Assembly: GCA_023392115.1 (NCBI GenBank)
Contig: JAEVZT010000506.1
Span: 1-5,700 of the forward strand
Direction: 5' to 3'
DNA length: 5,700 bases
DNA from: Chloroflexota bacterium
GTDB taxonomy: Bacteria > Chloroflexota > Anaerolineae > Aggregatilineales > Phototrophicaceae
Below, in pieces: positions 1 through 5,700 of the stretch. Position 1 is the stretch's first letter, and each line of letters starts with the position of its first letter. Made by a program: the position numbers and the translations under genes. The notes beneath the pieces are model-generated. The model saw only the letters and a list, made by a program, of their open reading frames with translations, made no database searches and was not told the origin of the DNA.

Positions 1-1293
1 CAGGTTGTCCGTGCCGATCGGCTCGGTGCTCAACGGCTGCGTATCGGCGCTGTCAGAGGCGCAGCGGAAGCCAATCCACGCCGCCGGCGCGAGCGGTTCG
101 GCGCTCTGGCGGTGAACGGAACGGGCAAAGAACGGCACGCTGTCCCACGACCCACCGCGAACCACCTTCTCCGAACCCGCCGCAGGTCCGGTCGGATCGG
201 TCACGCTGGCTTCCGGGCGGCTGTAGAAGCGCGGGTCGTACCAGTCACTGACCCACTCGGCGACATTCCCCGCCATGTTATACAGACCCGTCCCGGCGGT
301 AGCGCCCTCGGGCAGCGCGGCAACCGGCACCTTCGCCGGGTCGCCGCTGGCGGGACGGCGAGTGCTGGCGCGGGTGGCGTCCCACTCATTACCCCACGGA
401 AAGATGAAACCATTTTCACCGCGCGCGGCGCGTTCCCACTCGGCTTCGGTCGGCAGACGGCGTCCGAGCGCTTCGCAGTAGGCGCGCGCGCCGTACCACG
501 TCACGTTCGTCACCGGGAAATCGTTGATGACGGAAGGGACAGTGTAGTTGGCGCTGTCGAATTCGACGTTGCTGGTTTCCGAGTCGTTGCGCGTTTCCAA
601 GCACGGCTGACCGAAGCAGCCGGTACGATGGCTTCCGGGACCCATGCTGTTCAGGAAGGCGAGATACTGTCCATAACTGACTTCGGTGATTTCCATGTAG
701 AACTGGCTGACCGTCACCGGATGCTGCGGGTAGGAGTCCTCGCCGAAGGACGTCTGGCAGTTGCCCGGCTCGCCGCCGTACCCGGCAAGACATTGTTCAA
801 CCGCGCCGGCGACTTCGGCAACCGTCGTGCCCATCTGAAACGTGCCGCCGGGAATCAAGATCAGCTCGCTGGCGAGGTTTTGCCATGCGGCGGCGGTTCG
901 CGGCGCACCCTGTCCCGTCAAAGCGTCGGCAGCGTCGCCTGTCGTCTCTGCTTCGGTCGTCGGCGCGATTGTCGGCTCAAGCGTGAGCAGCGTCGACACA
1001 ATCGTTGGGCTTGCCGTCGGCGCCTGCACCTCAAGCTGAATTTGTTCTGTCGTTTCAGGCGACTCGGTTGGCTCAAGTGTTGCTGTCACTGGTTCGGGAG
1101 TCGCTGTAATGATAAAAGGAGTTTGGGTCGGCAGATCGGCGACGCTGTTCGGGTCGAGGCTGAGGAAGCCTGCCGCCAGCCCACCGAGCACGAGGATCAC
1201 GCACCAGCCTAAACCCAGCACGACTCCGATGACCACCCACTGCCACGCTGCGTTGCTGGAACGCCGCCCCAGAGAACCATAATTTCGTGACAT
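1..1293 (-). CDS. Membrane-anchored SUMF1/FGE-fold protein lacking the FGE cysteine pair (3' end outside window)
   Basis: The reverse strand is open from ATG at 1293 to base 1 (431 codons) with no stop; the gene runs off the window. A short basic N-terminus (R3, R10, R11) precedes one membrane helix (about 17-45), so the rest is probably outside the cytoplasm. A Thr/Pro-rich stalk follows (about 55-135), then an FGE-sulfatase/SUMF1 domain (about 143-413). Its landmarks are LIPGGTFQMG (145-154), HPVTVSQFYMEITEV, LPTEAEWERAARG (280-292), FPWGNEWD, NMAGNVAEWVSDWY (339-352), VVRGGSW (377-383) and GFRCA (408-412). True FGE carries two catalytic cysteines just after GGS; here those positions read Ser385 and Ala390, so sulfatase activation is unlikely. 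Six other cysteines in the domain (168, 179, 226, 231, 273, 411) could form disulfides. The family also includes EgtB- and PvdO-like enzymes and non-catalytic members; the exact role is unknown. GAGGAG at 1303-1308, 9 nt upstream, selects this start over an in-frame ATG at 1302 that abuts it. Confidence 0.9.
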   Translation of the reverse strand, partial: MSRNYGSLGRRSSNAAWQWVVIGVVLGLGWCVILVLGGLAAGFLSLDPNSVADLPTQTPFIITATPEPVTATLEPTESPETTEQIQLEVQAPTASPTIVSTLLTLEPTIAPTTEAETTGDAADALTGQGAPRTAAAWQNLASELILIPGGTFQMGTTVAEVAGAVEQCLAGYGGEPGNCQTSFGEDSYPQHPVTVSQFYMEITEVSYGQYLAFLNSMGPGSHRTGCFGQPCLETRNDSETSNVEFDSANYTVPSVINDFPVTNVTWYGARAYCEALGRRLPTEAEWERAARGENGFIFPWGNEWDATRASTRRPASGDPAKVPVAALPEGATAGTGLYNMAGNVAEWVSDWYDPRFYSRPEASVTDPTGPAAGSEKVVRGGSWDSVPFFARSVHRQSAEPLAPAAWIGFRCASDSADTQPLSTEPIGTDNL

Positions 1294-1302
1294 CGTAGAC
1301 AT

Positions 1303-1308
1303 CTCCTC
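1303..1308 (-). promoter_or_regulatory. Ribosome binding site of the FGE-fold gene
   Basis: The reverse strand reads GAGGAG here, 9 nt before ATG 1293. A second in-frame ATG (1302-1300) lies directly against the motif and is too close to be used, so this site decides the start. Confidence 0.7.
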
Positions 1309-1324
1309 AATCAGACAAGCCACA

Positions 1325-1353
1325 ATACTAAACGAAAGACCCTACCACGACAA
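1325..1353 (-). promoter_or_regulatory. Candidate promoter of the FGE-fold gene, overlapping the pilin terminator
   Basis: On the reverse strand TTGTCG (1353-1348, in the hairpin loop) is followed after exactly 17 nt by TAGTAT (1330-1325). These resemble the sigma70 -35 and -10 boxes. Initiation would fall near 1318, leaving a leader of about 25 nt before ATG 1293. Box matches are partial, and read-through from the pilin gene is an alternative source of the transcript. Confidence 0.3.
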
Positions 1354-1365
1354 CGGTAGGGTCTT
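1336..1365 (-). terminator. Intrinsic terminator-like hairpin after the pilin gene
   Basis: A perfect 11-bp inverted repeat, AAGACCCTACC (1336-1346) and GGTAGGGTCTT (1355-1365), encloses an 8-nt loop. It begins 23 nt after the pilin stop codon. On the reverse strand the stem ends in CTT and continues TTCGTTTAG-like sequence (the tract reads TCTTTCGTTT), an interrupted U-run. Position and symmetry fit a factor-independent terminator for the pilin transcript, though the broken U-tract may make it leaky and let some transcripts enter the FGE-fold gene. Confidence 0.75.
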
Positions 1366-1388
1366 AAGAAGATGAGGAGAATAAGAAC

Positions 1389-1580
1389 TTACAGGTAGTT
1401 GACGACGTTCGAAAAAACGTTGCCTACCCATGGTCCGATCATTGTGACCAGCACAATCACGAGCAGGACGGCTAGAATGAAGATCAGTGCGTATTCGACT
1501 AACCCCTGTCCTGCCTCCCCTTGTGACCGCCAGCCGGACAGAGCGCGCCGCAGCTGCTCCATCAATGCTGACACATACAT
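1389..1580 (-). CDS. Flp/type IVb pilin (63 aa prepilin)
   Basis: This encodes a small prepilin of the Flp (tight adherence, Tad) type, exported and assembled at the cytoplasmic membrane. Residues 1-24 form a hydrophilic, basic leader ending in EAG. The motif GQGLVEYALI follows, with Glu29 at position +5 and Tyr30 at +6 of the predicted mature protein. This is the hallmark of prepilin-peptidase cleavage after Gly24. A single hydrophobic helix (about 31-50) and a short tail ending VVNYL complete a mature chain of about 39 residues. The length is typical of Flp pilins. The start at 1580 has GGAGG (1585-1589) only 4 nt upstream, a tight spacing; the in-frame Met7 (1562) is the alternative. No Tad assembly genes (CpaF ATPase, TadBC, TadV peptidase) are visible in the window, so it is an isolated pilin gene here. 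A TAA stop and then a hairpin end the unit. Confidence 0.9.
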   Translation of the reverse strand: MYVSALMEQLRRALSGWRSQGEAGQGLVEYALIFILAVLLVIVLVTMIGPWVGNVFSNVVNYL

Positions 1581-1642
1581 ACTGCCTCCCGCCGATAACG
1601 ATGTTGTCGATGATTGAGCAGCCCAATGAAATCAATGCGGGC

Positions 1643-1658
1643 GCACGTGCCTATTGTA
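1643..1658 (-). promoter_or_regulatory. Possible pilin promoter -10 box with adjoining palindrome
   Basis: The reverse strand reads TACAAT at 1658-1653 (5 of 6 to the sigma70 -10 consensus), with no convincing -35 box 16-18 nt upstream. Just downstream, where transcription would begin, is the perfect 8-bp palindrome GCACGTGC (1643-1650), a possible operator half-site pair. The leader to ATG 1580 would be about 65 nt. Confidence 0.25.
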
Positions 1659-1713
1659 CTATGGCATTCAAATCCGTTCTTAACTCACTTTCTTCACAAA
1701 TCATTGATTCTCA

Positions 1714-1742
1714 CTGACAATCCCTTGACAATGATCTATGCT
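1714..1742 (+). promoter_or_regulatory. Upstream promoter of the GNAT gene
   Basis: CTGACA (1714-1719, 5 of 6 to the -35 consensus), a 17-nt spacer and TATGCT (1737-1742, 4 of 6 to the -10 consensus). Start of transcription would be near 1749, leaving a leader of about 40 nt before GTG 1790. It overlaps the second promoter described at 1725-1753. Confidence 0.45.
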
Positions 1743-1753
1743 AAAGTTACGCT
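1725..1753 (+). promoter_or_regulatory. Downstream promoter of the GNAT gene
   Basis: A perfect TTGACA -35 box (1725-1730), a 17-nt spacer and TACGCT (1748-1753), which keeps the most conserved -10 bases T, A and final T. Initiation near 1760 would give a leader of about 30 nt. Its -35 region repeats that of the upstream promoter exactly 11 bp further along (TGACAAT at 1715-1721 and 1726-1732). Confidence 0.5.
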
Positions 1754-1789
1754 TGACGTAAATACCCTTCATCATGAGGTCCTACGGTA

Positions 1790-2815
1790 GTGGTCAGCCT
1801 GAGTGTGTCTGACAGTTCGCCTTCTCCCACGAGCGGCTTACGCCCGGTTAACTTGCGAACAGACTTAAACGCCCTCGCAGACTTAATCGAAATCTCCTTC
1901 GCCGATACGATGGACAGCAGCGGACGCGCCGCCATTCGCGAGATGCGCGCCCTGAGCCGGATCACGCCGGGACTTGGCGCGGTGCTCGGCTTGAATGAGC
2001 TGGCGCAAGGGATTGGACTGGGCTTCGTGTGGGTCGAAAACGGCAGGCTCGTCGGCAACACCTCGGTCTACCCGGCGAACTGGAATTCGAGCGTCGGCAG
2101 CGCGTGGATCATCGCCAACGTCGCCGTTGCTCCCGAGTATCGCGGACGCGGCATCGCCCGCCGCTTGATGCAAGCCAGCATGGACATGATCCGCAAGCGC
2201 ACGGCGTCGCGCCGCGGACGCGCCTGCGCTATCCTTCAAGTGGAAGCCGACAACCCTATCGCGCAGAACCTCTACCTGTCGCTCGGCTTCGTCGCCGAAC
2301 GAACATGGCATCACTGGCGGCGCAGCAGCACGGCGCGCGTCCCCCCCGCTTTGCACGAGGTCTATATCAGTCAGCGCCGTCCCAGCGACTGGCGCATCGA
2401 ATACCAGCTTGCCCAACACCTGCGACCAAACGAGCGCGGCGGCATGGGCTGGCTGCGACCGCTCCATCCCGGTCTGTTCAACCCGCCGCTCTTGCGCCGT
2501 ATCGCCGATACGCTCAGCTTGAGAACGATGGAACGCCTGATTGTCAGATCGCGCGAGGACGGGCAGCTGCGCGCTTCCTTGTGGATCGAATCGGCGTTCG
2601 CCGCCAGCACCACGCAGCTCACGCTGATGGTTGATCCCGACTACGCGGGAATATACGACGACGCGCTGATCAACACGGCGGCGCGGCGCTTTGGACTGCG
2701 CAGCGCGCTGTCGATCGAGCACCCCGCCGACGACGAGGTTGGCAGCAGCGTCCTTCAGCGCCATCAATTCACGCGCCAGCGCTCGCTGATCCACATGCGC
2801 TGGAATGTCCGCTGA
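1790..2815 (+). CDS. GNAT-family N-acetyltransferase with an additional C-terminal half
   Basis: Predicted soluble cytoplasmic enzyme transferring an acyl group from acyl-CoA to an unidentified amine. The N-terminal GNAT domain spans about residues 17-175. Motif A is NVAVAPEYRGRGIARRL (110-126), with the pyrophosphate-binding R-x-x-G-x-A signature at Arg118, Gly121 and Ala123. Motif B is LQVEADNPIAQNLYLSLGFV (149-168). At 341 residues it is about twice a single-domain GNAT. Residues 200-341 contain LTLMVDPDYAGIYDDALINT and a closing stretch around LQRHQF that resemble a degenerate second GNAT lobe, as in tandem enzymes such as MshD, but with no R-x-x-G-x-G/A loop. The start is GTG 1790, supported by GAGGT at 1776-1780 with 9-nt spacing; an ATG at 1774 is out of frame and stops after 12 codons. 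Substrate unknown. It is separated by 82 nt from the downstream gene, so co-transcription is possible but not required. Confidence 0.88.
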   Translation: MVSLSVSDSSPSPTSGLRPVNLRTDLNALADLIEISFADTMDSSGRAAIREMRALSRITPGLGAVLGLNELAQGIGLGFVWVENGRLVGNTSVYPANWNSSVGSAWIIANVAVAPEYRGRGIARRLMQASMDMIRKRTASRRGRACAILQVEADNPIAQNLYLSLGFVAERTWHHWRRSSTARVPPALHEVYISQRRPSDWRIEYQLAQHLRPNERGGMGWLRPLHPGLFNPPLLRRIADTLSLRTMERLIVRSREDGQLRASLWIESAFAASTTQLTLMVDPDYAGIYDDALINTAARRFGLRSALSIEHPADDEVGSSVLQRHQFTRQRSLIHMRWNVR

Positions 2816-2827
2816 GCAGTGAACGCG

Positions 2828-2856
2828 CTGTCCCCCCTCCAAAGACTGTCTATACT
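2828..2856 (+). promoter_or_regulatory. Candidate promoter of the CNNM/two-component operon
   Basis: TATACT (2851-2856) matches the -10 consensus at 5 of 6 positions. It is preceded at 17 nt by CTGTCC (2828-2833), a poor -35 (3 of 6). Initiation near 2863 would leave about 35 nt before ATG 2898, too short for a metal-sensing riboswitch. GAGGT at 2882-2886 is the ribosome binding site, 11 nt from the start. Confidence 0.4.
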
Positions 2857-2897
2857 GAAGCCATGTTTGAATCACAAGAACGAGGTCAACTAAACGC

Positions 2898-4205
2898 ATG
2901 GAACTGGTGATCATCGTCGTGCTGCTGATGCTCAACGGCATCTTTTCGATGTCGGAAGCTGCGGTCATCGCCTCGCGCCGGGCGCGCTTGCAGCAACTGG
3001 CGGACAAAGGCAGCGCGGGCGCGAAAACTGCCCTCAAGATCATGGATGACCCGAACCGCTTTCTGTCGACCGTGCAGATCGGCATCACGCTGATCGGCAT
3101 CCTGCTCGGCGCGTTCGGCGGCGCGACGATGGCAAGCCAGATAGCGGTGCTGCTCGAGGACACGCCGCTCGCCGCCTACGCGGATGCGGTGGGCTTCGCG
3201 TTGTTCGTGCTGCTCACAACCTACCTGTCGCTGATCATCGGCGAGCTTGTGCCGAAGCGGCTGGCGCTGCGCTCACCCGAACGAATCGCGGCGTCCGTCG
3301 CGCGACCGATGCGCGTCCTGTCGCGGATCACCTCGCCGATCGTCAGCCTGTTGAGCGTCTCAACCGACGCCGTGCTTGTCGTGCTCGGCGCGCGCGAGCT
3401 TGACGAGCCGCCGGTGACTGAGGAAGAGATCAAGGGAATGCTGCGGCAGGGAGTCGAAGCCGGCGTCTTCGAGGAAGCCGAACACGACATGGTTGAAGGC
3501 ATCTTCAGCCTCGGCGACCGGCGCATCGGCACGCTAATGACGCCGCGCACCGAGGTTTACTGGCTGGATGTCAATGACCCGCCGGAAGAAAACCGCGACA
3601 AGCTGCTCAACAGCGAGTTCTCGCGCCTGCCCGTGTGCGACGGCGACCCCGATCACGTGCTCGGGATGCTGCACTCGAAAGACCTGCTCGCGCAGCTCCT
3701 CTCCGGCAAGTCGATCGACATCCGCGCCGCGACGACTGAGGCGCTGTTCGTGCCGATGAGCATGACGGCGTCGAAAGTCCTCGACCTGTTCCGCGAAACC
3801 GGCAAGCACATCGCCCTCGTGATCGGCGAATACGGCGGCATGGAAGGACTGGTTTCGATTCAGGACATCCTTGAAGAAATCGTCGGCGACGTTGAAGAGG
3901 AAGAACACGCCGTTCAACGCGAAGACGGCTCGTGGCTGCTCGACGGTTTGATGTCGATCGACGACTTCGAGGACATGTTCGACATTGAAGAAGCCCCCGG
4001 CGCGCACGAGGGTTACGAGACGCTCGGCGGCTTCATCCTGTCGCTGCTCGGCAGCATCCCGAAAGCCGGCGACGTGCTCGACTGGGAGTCGATGCACTTC
4101 GAGATCGTGGATATGGACGGCAACCGCATCGACAAGGTGCTGGTTACAGTCACCAAGACCGAACCCGAACCGGCGGAGACAGGCTCACCCGAAGACGAGG
4201 ACTAA
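2898..4205 (+). CDS. CNNM/HlyC/CorC-family membrane protein (DUF21, CBS pair, CorC_HlyC domain)
   Basis: Integral cytoplasmic-membrane protein of the family that includes bacterial CorC/MpfA- and YtfL/PaeA-like members, linked to Mg2+ efflux or resistance to other cations; older annotations call it hemolysin. The N-terminal CNNM (DUF21) domain covers about 1-170. It has hydrophobic helices near 1-21, 58-80 and 95-117 and a further hydrophobic stretch at 137-163. The conserved motifs are NGIFSMSEAA (13-22, with Asn13, Ser17, Ser19, Glu20) and GELVPKRLAL (115-124). The CBS pair (about 208-332) starts at the typical linker LMTPRTEV (213-220) and includes FSRLPV and GLVSIQDILEEIVGDVEEE; such pairs bind adenine nucleotides in relatives. 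A CorC_HlyC C-terminal domain follows (about 340-420: DGSWLLDGLMSIDDF, then YETLGGFILSLLGSIPKAGD), and then an acidic tail. The length of 435 fits full-length members. The response regulator starts 5 nt after the stop. The transported ion is not decided by sequence. Confidence 0.93.
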   Translation: MELVIIVVLLMLNGIFSMSEAAVIASRRARLQQLADKGSAGAKTALKIMDDPNRFLSTVQIGITLIGILLGAFGGATMASQIAVLLEDTPLAAYADAVGFALFVLLTTYLSLIIGELVPKRLALRSPERIAASVARPMRVLSRITSPIVSLLSVSTDAVLVVLGARELDEPPVTEEEIKGMLRQGVEAGVFEEAEHDMVEGIFSLGDRRIGTLMTPRTEVYWLDVNDPPEENRDKLLNSEFSRLPVCDGDPDHVLGMLHSKDLLAQLLSGKSIDIRAATTEALFVPMSMTASKVLDLFRETGKHIALVIGEYGGMEGLVSIQDILEEIVGDVEEEEHAVQREDGSWLLDGLMSIDDFEDMFDIEEAPGAHEGYETLGGFILSLLGSIPKAGDVLDWESMHFEIVDMDGNRIDKVLVTVTKTEPEPAETGSPEDED

Positions 4206-4210
4206 CGCCG

Positions 4211-4885
4211 ATGCCCGACACGATCCTGATCGTCGACGACGAGAAAAATATCATCGATCTGGCGAAACTCTATCTTGAGCAGGAAGGCTACTTGACGACG
4301 AGCGCGACCGACGGCAGGTCGGCGCTCCACCAAATCCTGCGCGATAAGCCGTCGCTCGTCGTGCTCGACCTGATGCTGCCCGAAATCGACGGCTGGGAAG
4401 TCTGCCGGCGGGTGCGCGCCGAATCCGACGTGCCGATCATCATGCTGACCGCGCGCAGCGACGATATCGACCGGATCGTCGGGCTGGAACTCGGCGCCGA
4501 CGACTACCTGACCAAGCCGTTCAATCCGCGCGAGCTTGTCGCCCGAGTCCGCGCCATTTTGCGCCGCAGCGCGCCCAAAGCGGCGGCGACCGAAAGCGCG
4601 ATCACCCTCGACAACCTAGCAATTTACCCTGAGCGGCGGCTCGTGCCCGTCGACGGTCGACCGATCGACCTGCGCATGAAGGAGTTCGACCTGCTGCTGG
4701 CGCTGGCGTCGAATCCCGGCATGGTCTTCACGCGTGAAAAACTGCTCGATGTCGTCTGGGGATACGACTTTGCCGGGGAAACGCGGACTGTCGACGTTCA
4801 CATCGCCCACCTGCGGCATAAGCTCAAGGGAATGCGTCCGGTGATCGACACTGTATGGGGAGTCGGCTATCGACTGGATGTCTGA
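4211..4885 (+). CDS. OmpR/PhoB-family response regulator
   Basis: DNA-binding transcription factor of a two-component system. The receiver domain (about 4-117) has every key residue: the acidic pocket Asp9-Asp10-Glu11, the phospho-acceptor Asp53 in VVLDLMLPEIDGWEV, Thr80 in PIIMLTARSD and Lys102 in DDYLTKPFNPRELVARV. A short Ala/Pro-rich linker (118-128) leads to the winged-helix output domain (about 130-223). That domain is recognised by LRMKEFDLLLALASNPGMVF, DVVWGYDF, the recognition-helix region TRTVDVHIAHLRHKL (191-205) and the closing VWGVGYRLDV. The length of 224 is standard. ATG 4211 lies 5 nt after the CNNM stop, with GAGG (4197-4200) inside the end of that gene, so translation is probably coupled. 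Its stop overlaps the kinase start. Target genes cannot be told from the sequence. Confidence 0.95.
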   Translation: MPDTILIVDDEKNIIDLAKLYLEQEGYLTTSATDGRSALHQILRDKPSLVVLDLMLPEIDGWEVCRRVRAESDVPIIMLTARSDDIDRIVGLELGADDYLTKPFNPRELVARVRAILRRSAPKAAATESAITLDNLAIYPERRLVPVDGRPIDLRMKEFDLLLALASNPGMVFTREKLLDVVWGYDFAGETRTVDVHIAHLRHKLKGMRPVIDTVWGVGYRLDV

Positions 4886-5700
4886 TGCTGCGCAAACTCC
4901 AGACACGGCTTTTCGTTTCCTACCTGCTGCTGCTGTCGGTGATGCTCGCCGTCATGGGGATCGCCCTGTTTCTGATCCTCAACACGCGCGGCGCGCCGCC
5001 TGAAGCGACCTATCTTCGGCTGGCGTCAGTCGCCCTGAGCGTCGACTTGAACACGGTGATCGCCGATGCGGTGTTCAACGCGCCGCGCTCGACAAGCGCG
5101 TGGGGGGCGCTGGCGGGGGAATTCGATCAGGTCGCCGAAGATAGGAATATCCGCATTCTGATTGTGCGCGGGGCGAATCGGCGCGTGATCTACGACAGCG
5201 CCGGAGTCTACACCGCGCAGCAGTTTTTCGATGCCACCATCGAGAATTACGACATCCCGACGGCAGTGCAGCGTGGACTGCTGACGCGCTTCACCTCGAT
5301 CAACGCCATACGCGGCACGTTCGACAACCCGACCGACAACAGCGAATGGCTGTTCGTCGGCTTGCAGTCAATCCGCACCGGCGGCGGACAGGGCGCGAGC
5401 GCGATCCTGTTCGCCGACCCGCGTCCCAGCCAGTCGTTTCAGGAAGCCTTAAGCGACTTCGGCGCGGAACTGACGATGCCGCTGCTGCAAGCCGGGATCA
5501 TCGGTTTGATCATCGCCGCGCTGCTGGCGGGCTGGATCACGCGCGGGATCACGCAGCCGCTGCAAAACGTCGCCAAAGCCGCCGCCGAAGTCGCGCAGGG
5601 GCGCTACAACCAGCAGGTACCAATCGCGGGTCCGGCGGAAGTGCGCGCGGTCGCCGACTCGTTCAACAGCATGAGCGAAAAAGTCCGCGCCGAGCAGCAG
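4885..5700 (+). CDS. Membrane sensor histidine kinase, N-terminal part (cut by window end)
   Basis: Partner kinase of the adjacent OmpR-type regulator. The frame is open for 272 codons from ATG 4885 to the last base. Layout: a short basic N-terminus, transmembrane helix 1 (about 10-32), an extracytoplasmic sensor region (about 34-196), transmembrane helix 2 (about 198-218), and a HAMP linker (about 218-270: ITRGITQPLQNVAKAAAEVA, GRYNQQVPI, and EVRAVADSFNSMSEKV). The HisKA phospho-acceptor His and the ATPase domain must lie beyond 5700 and are not seen. The sensor region contains RNIRILIVRGANRRVIYDS (88-106) and EWLFVGLQSI (154-163), suggesting a mixed alpha/beta, perhaps PAS/Cache-like fold, but I cannot assign a family or ligand. 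The ATG overlaps the regulator stop in TGATG, with no strong ribosome binding site close by, so re-initiation by coupled translation is likely. Confidence 0.93.
   Translation, partial: MLRKLQTRLFVSYLLLLSVMLAVMGIALFLILNTRGAPPEATYLRLASVALSVDLNTVIADAVFNAPRSTSAWGALAGEFDQVAEDRNIRILIVRGANRRVIYDSAGVYTAQQFFDATIENYDIPTAVQRGLLTRFTSINAIRGTFDNPTDNSEWLFVGLQSIRTGGGQGASAILFADPRPSQSFQEALSDFGAELTMPLLQAGIIGLIIAALLAGWITRGITQPLQNVAKAAAEVAQGRYNQQVPIAGPAEVRAVADSFNSMSEKVRAEQQ

Noticed and set aside
1201..1203. Cys31 of the FGE-fold protein as a lipoprotein cysteine
   Set aside because: The residues before it are Leu-Gly-Trp; Trp at -1 does not fit a lipobox and the cysteine lies in the middle of a long membrane helix.
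112..1212. Long forward-strand open frame of 366 codons antisense to the FGE-fold gene
   Set aside because: The Arg/Ala/Gly-rich product has no recognisable motif, and the opposite strand encodes a clear FGE-family domain; it is a high-GC shadow frame.
2341..2347. Run of seven C in the GNAT gene as a frameshift site or sequencing error
   Set aside because: The frame continues without a break into a coherent C-terminal half with normal codon usage, so no shift is needed.
2816..2897. Possible magnesium riboswitch or leader peptide ahead of the CNNM gene
   Set aside because: The leader after the candidate promoter is only about 35 nt, far too short for an M-box. A 15-codon frame from ATG 2863 overlaps the start but has no ribosome binding site or distinctive composition.
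1883..3163. Reverse-strand open frame of 426 codons across the GNAT gene and the start of the CNNM gene
   Set aside because: It covers two well-supported genes and an intergenic gap on the other strand, has no family motif, and fits chance openness in GC-rich DNA.
3534..4097. Reverse-strand frame of 187 codons inside the CNNM gene
   Set aside because: It mirrors the CBS and CorC_HlyC coding region; no start signal or motif of its own.

Overview
The window is high-GC bacterial chromosomal DNA with ordinary gene structure: purine-rich ribosome binding sites, short intergenic gaps and an overlapping two-component pair. The closest match I can suggest is Chloroflexota (Anaerolineae-like). That rests on three things: a membrane-anchored SUMF1/FGE-fold protein with a Thr/Pro-rich stalk, a tiny Flp pilin with a GQGLVEYALI processing site, and the general style of the proteins. 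It is an inference from family habits, as no marker gene is present.

The left part (1-1580) is transcribed leftwards. A 63-residue Flp/type IVb pilin gene (1389-1580) is followed by a perfect 11-bp stem hairpin that looks like its terminator. Next comes a long gene (1293 to beyond base 1) for a membrane-anchored protein with a formylglycine-generating-enzyme-like domain. This domain lacks the two active-site cysteines of true FGE. A plausible promoter for the gene lies inside and just after the hairpin.

The intergenic region 1581-1789 is divergent and AT-richer than its flanks. Rightwards it holds two overlapping sigma70-type promoters whose -35 boxes are repeated 11 bp apart. Leftwards it holds a possible -10 box and a small palindrome near the pilin transcript start.

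The right part (1790-5700) is transcribed rightwards. It starts with a GTG-initiated GNAT-family acetyltransferase with an extra C-terminal half (1790-2815). After an 82-bp gap with its own candidate promoter come three tightly packed genes: a CNNM/CorC-type membrane protein with a CBS pair (2898-4205), an OmpR/PhoB-type response regulator (4211-4885) and a membrane sensor histidine kinase (4885 to beyond 5700, cut at the end of HAMP). The 5-nt gap and the 1-nt TGATG overlap argue for one operon in which an ion-transport or envelope protein is co-expressed with a two-component system. No mobile element, CRISPR array, tRNA or rRNA was seen. I found no clearly new system. The points most worth a second look are the cysteine-less FGE-fold protein beside a lone pilin gene, the CNNM-plus-two-component operon, and the phased promoter repeats.
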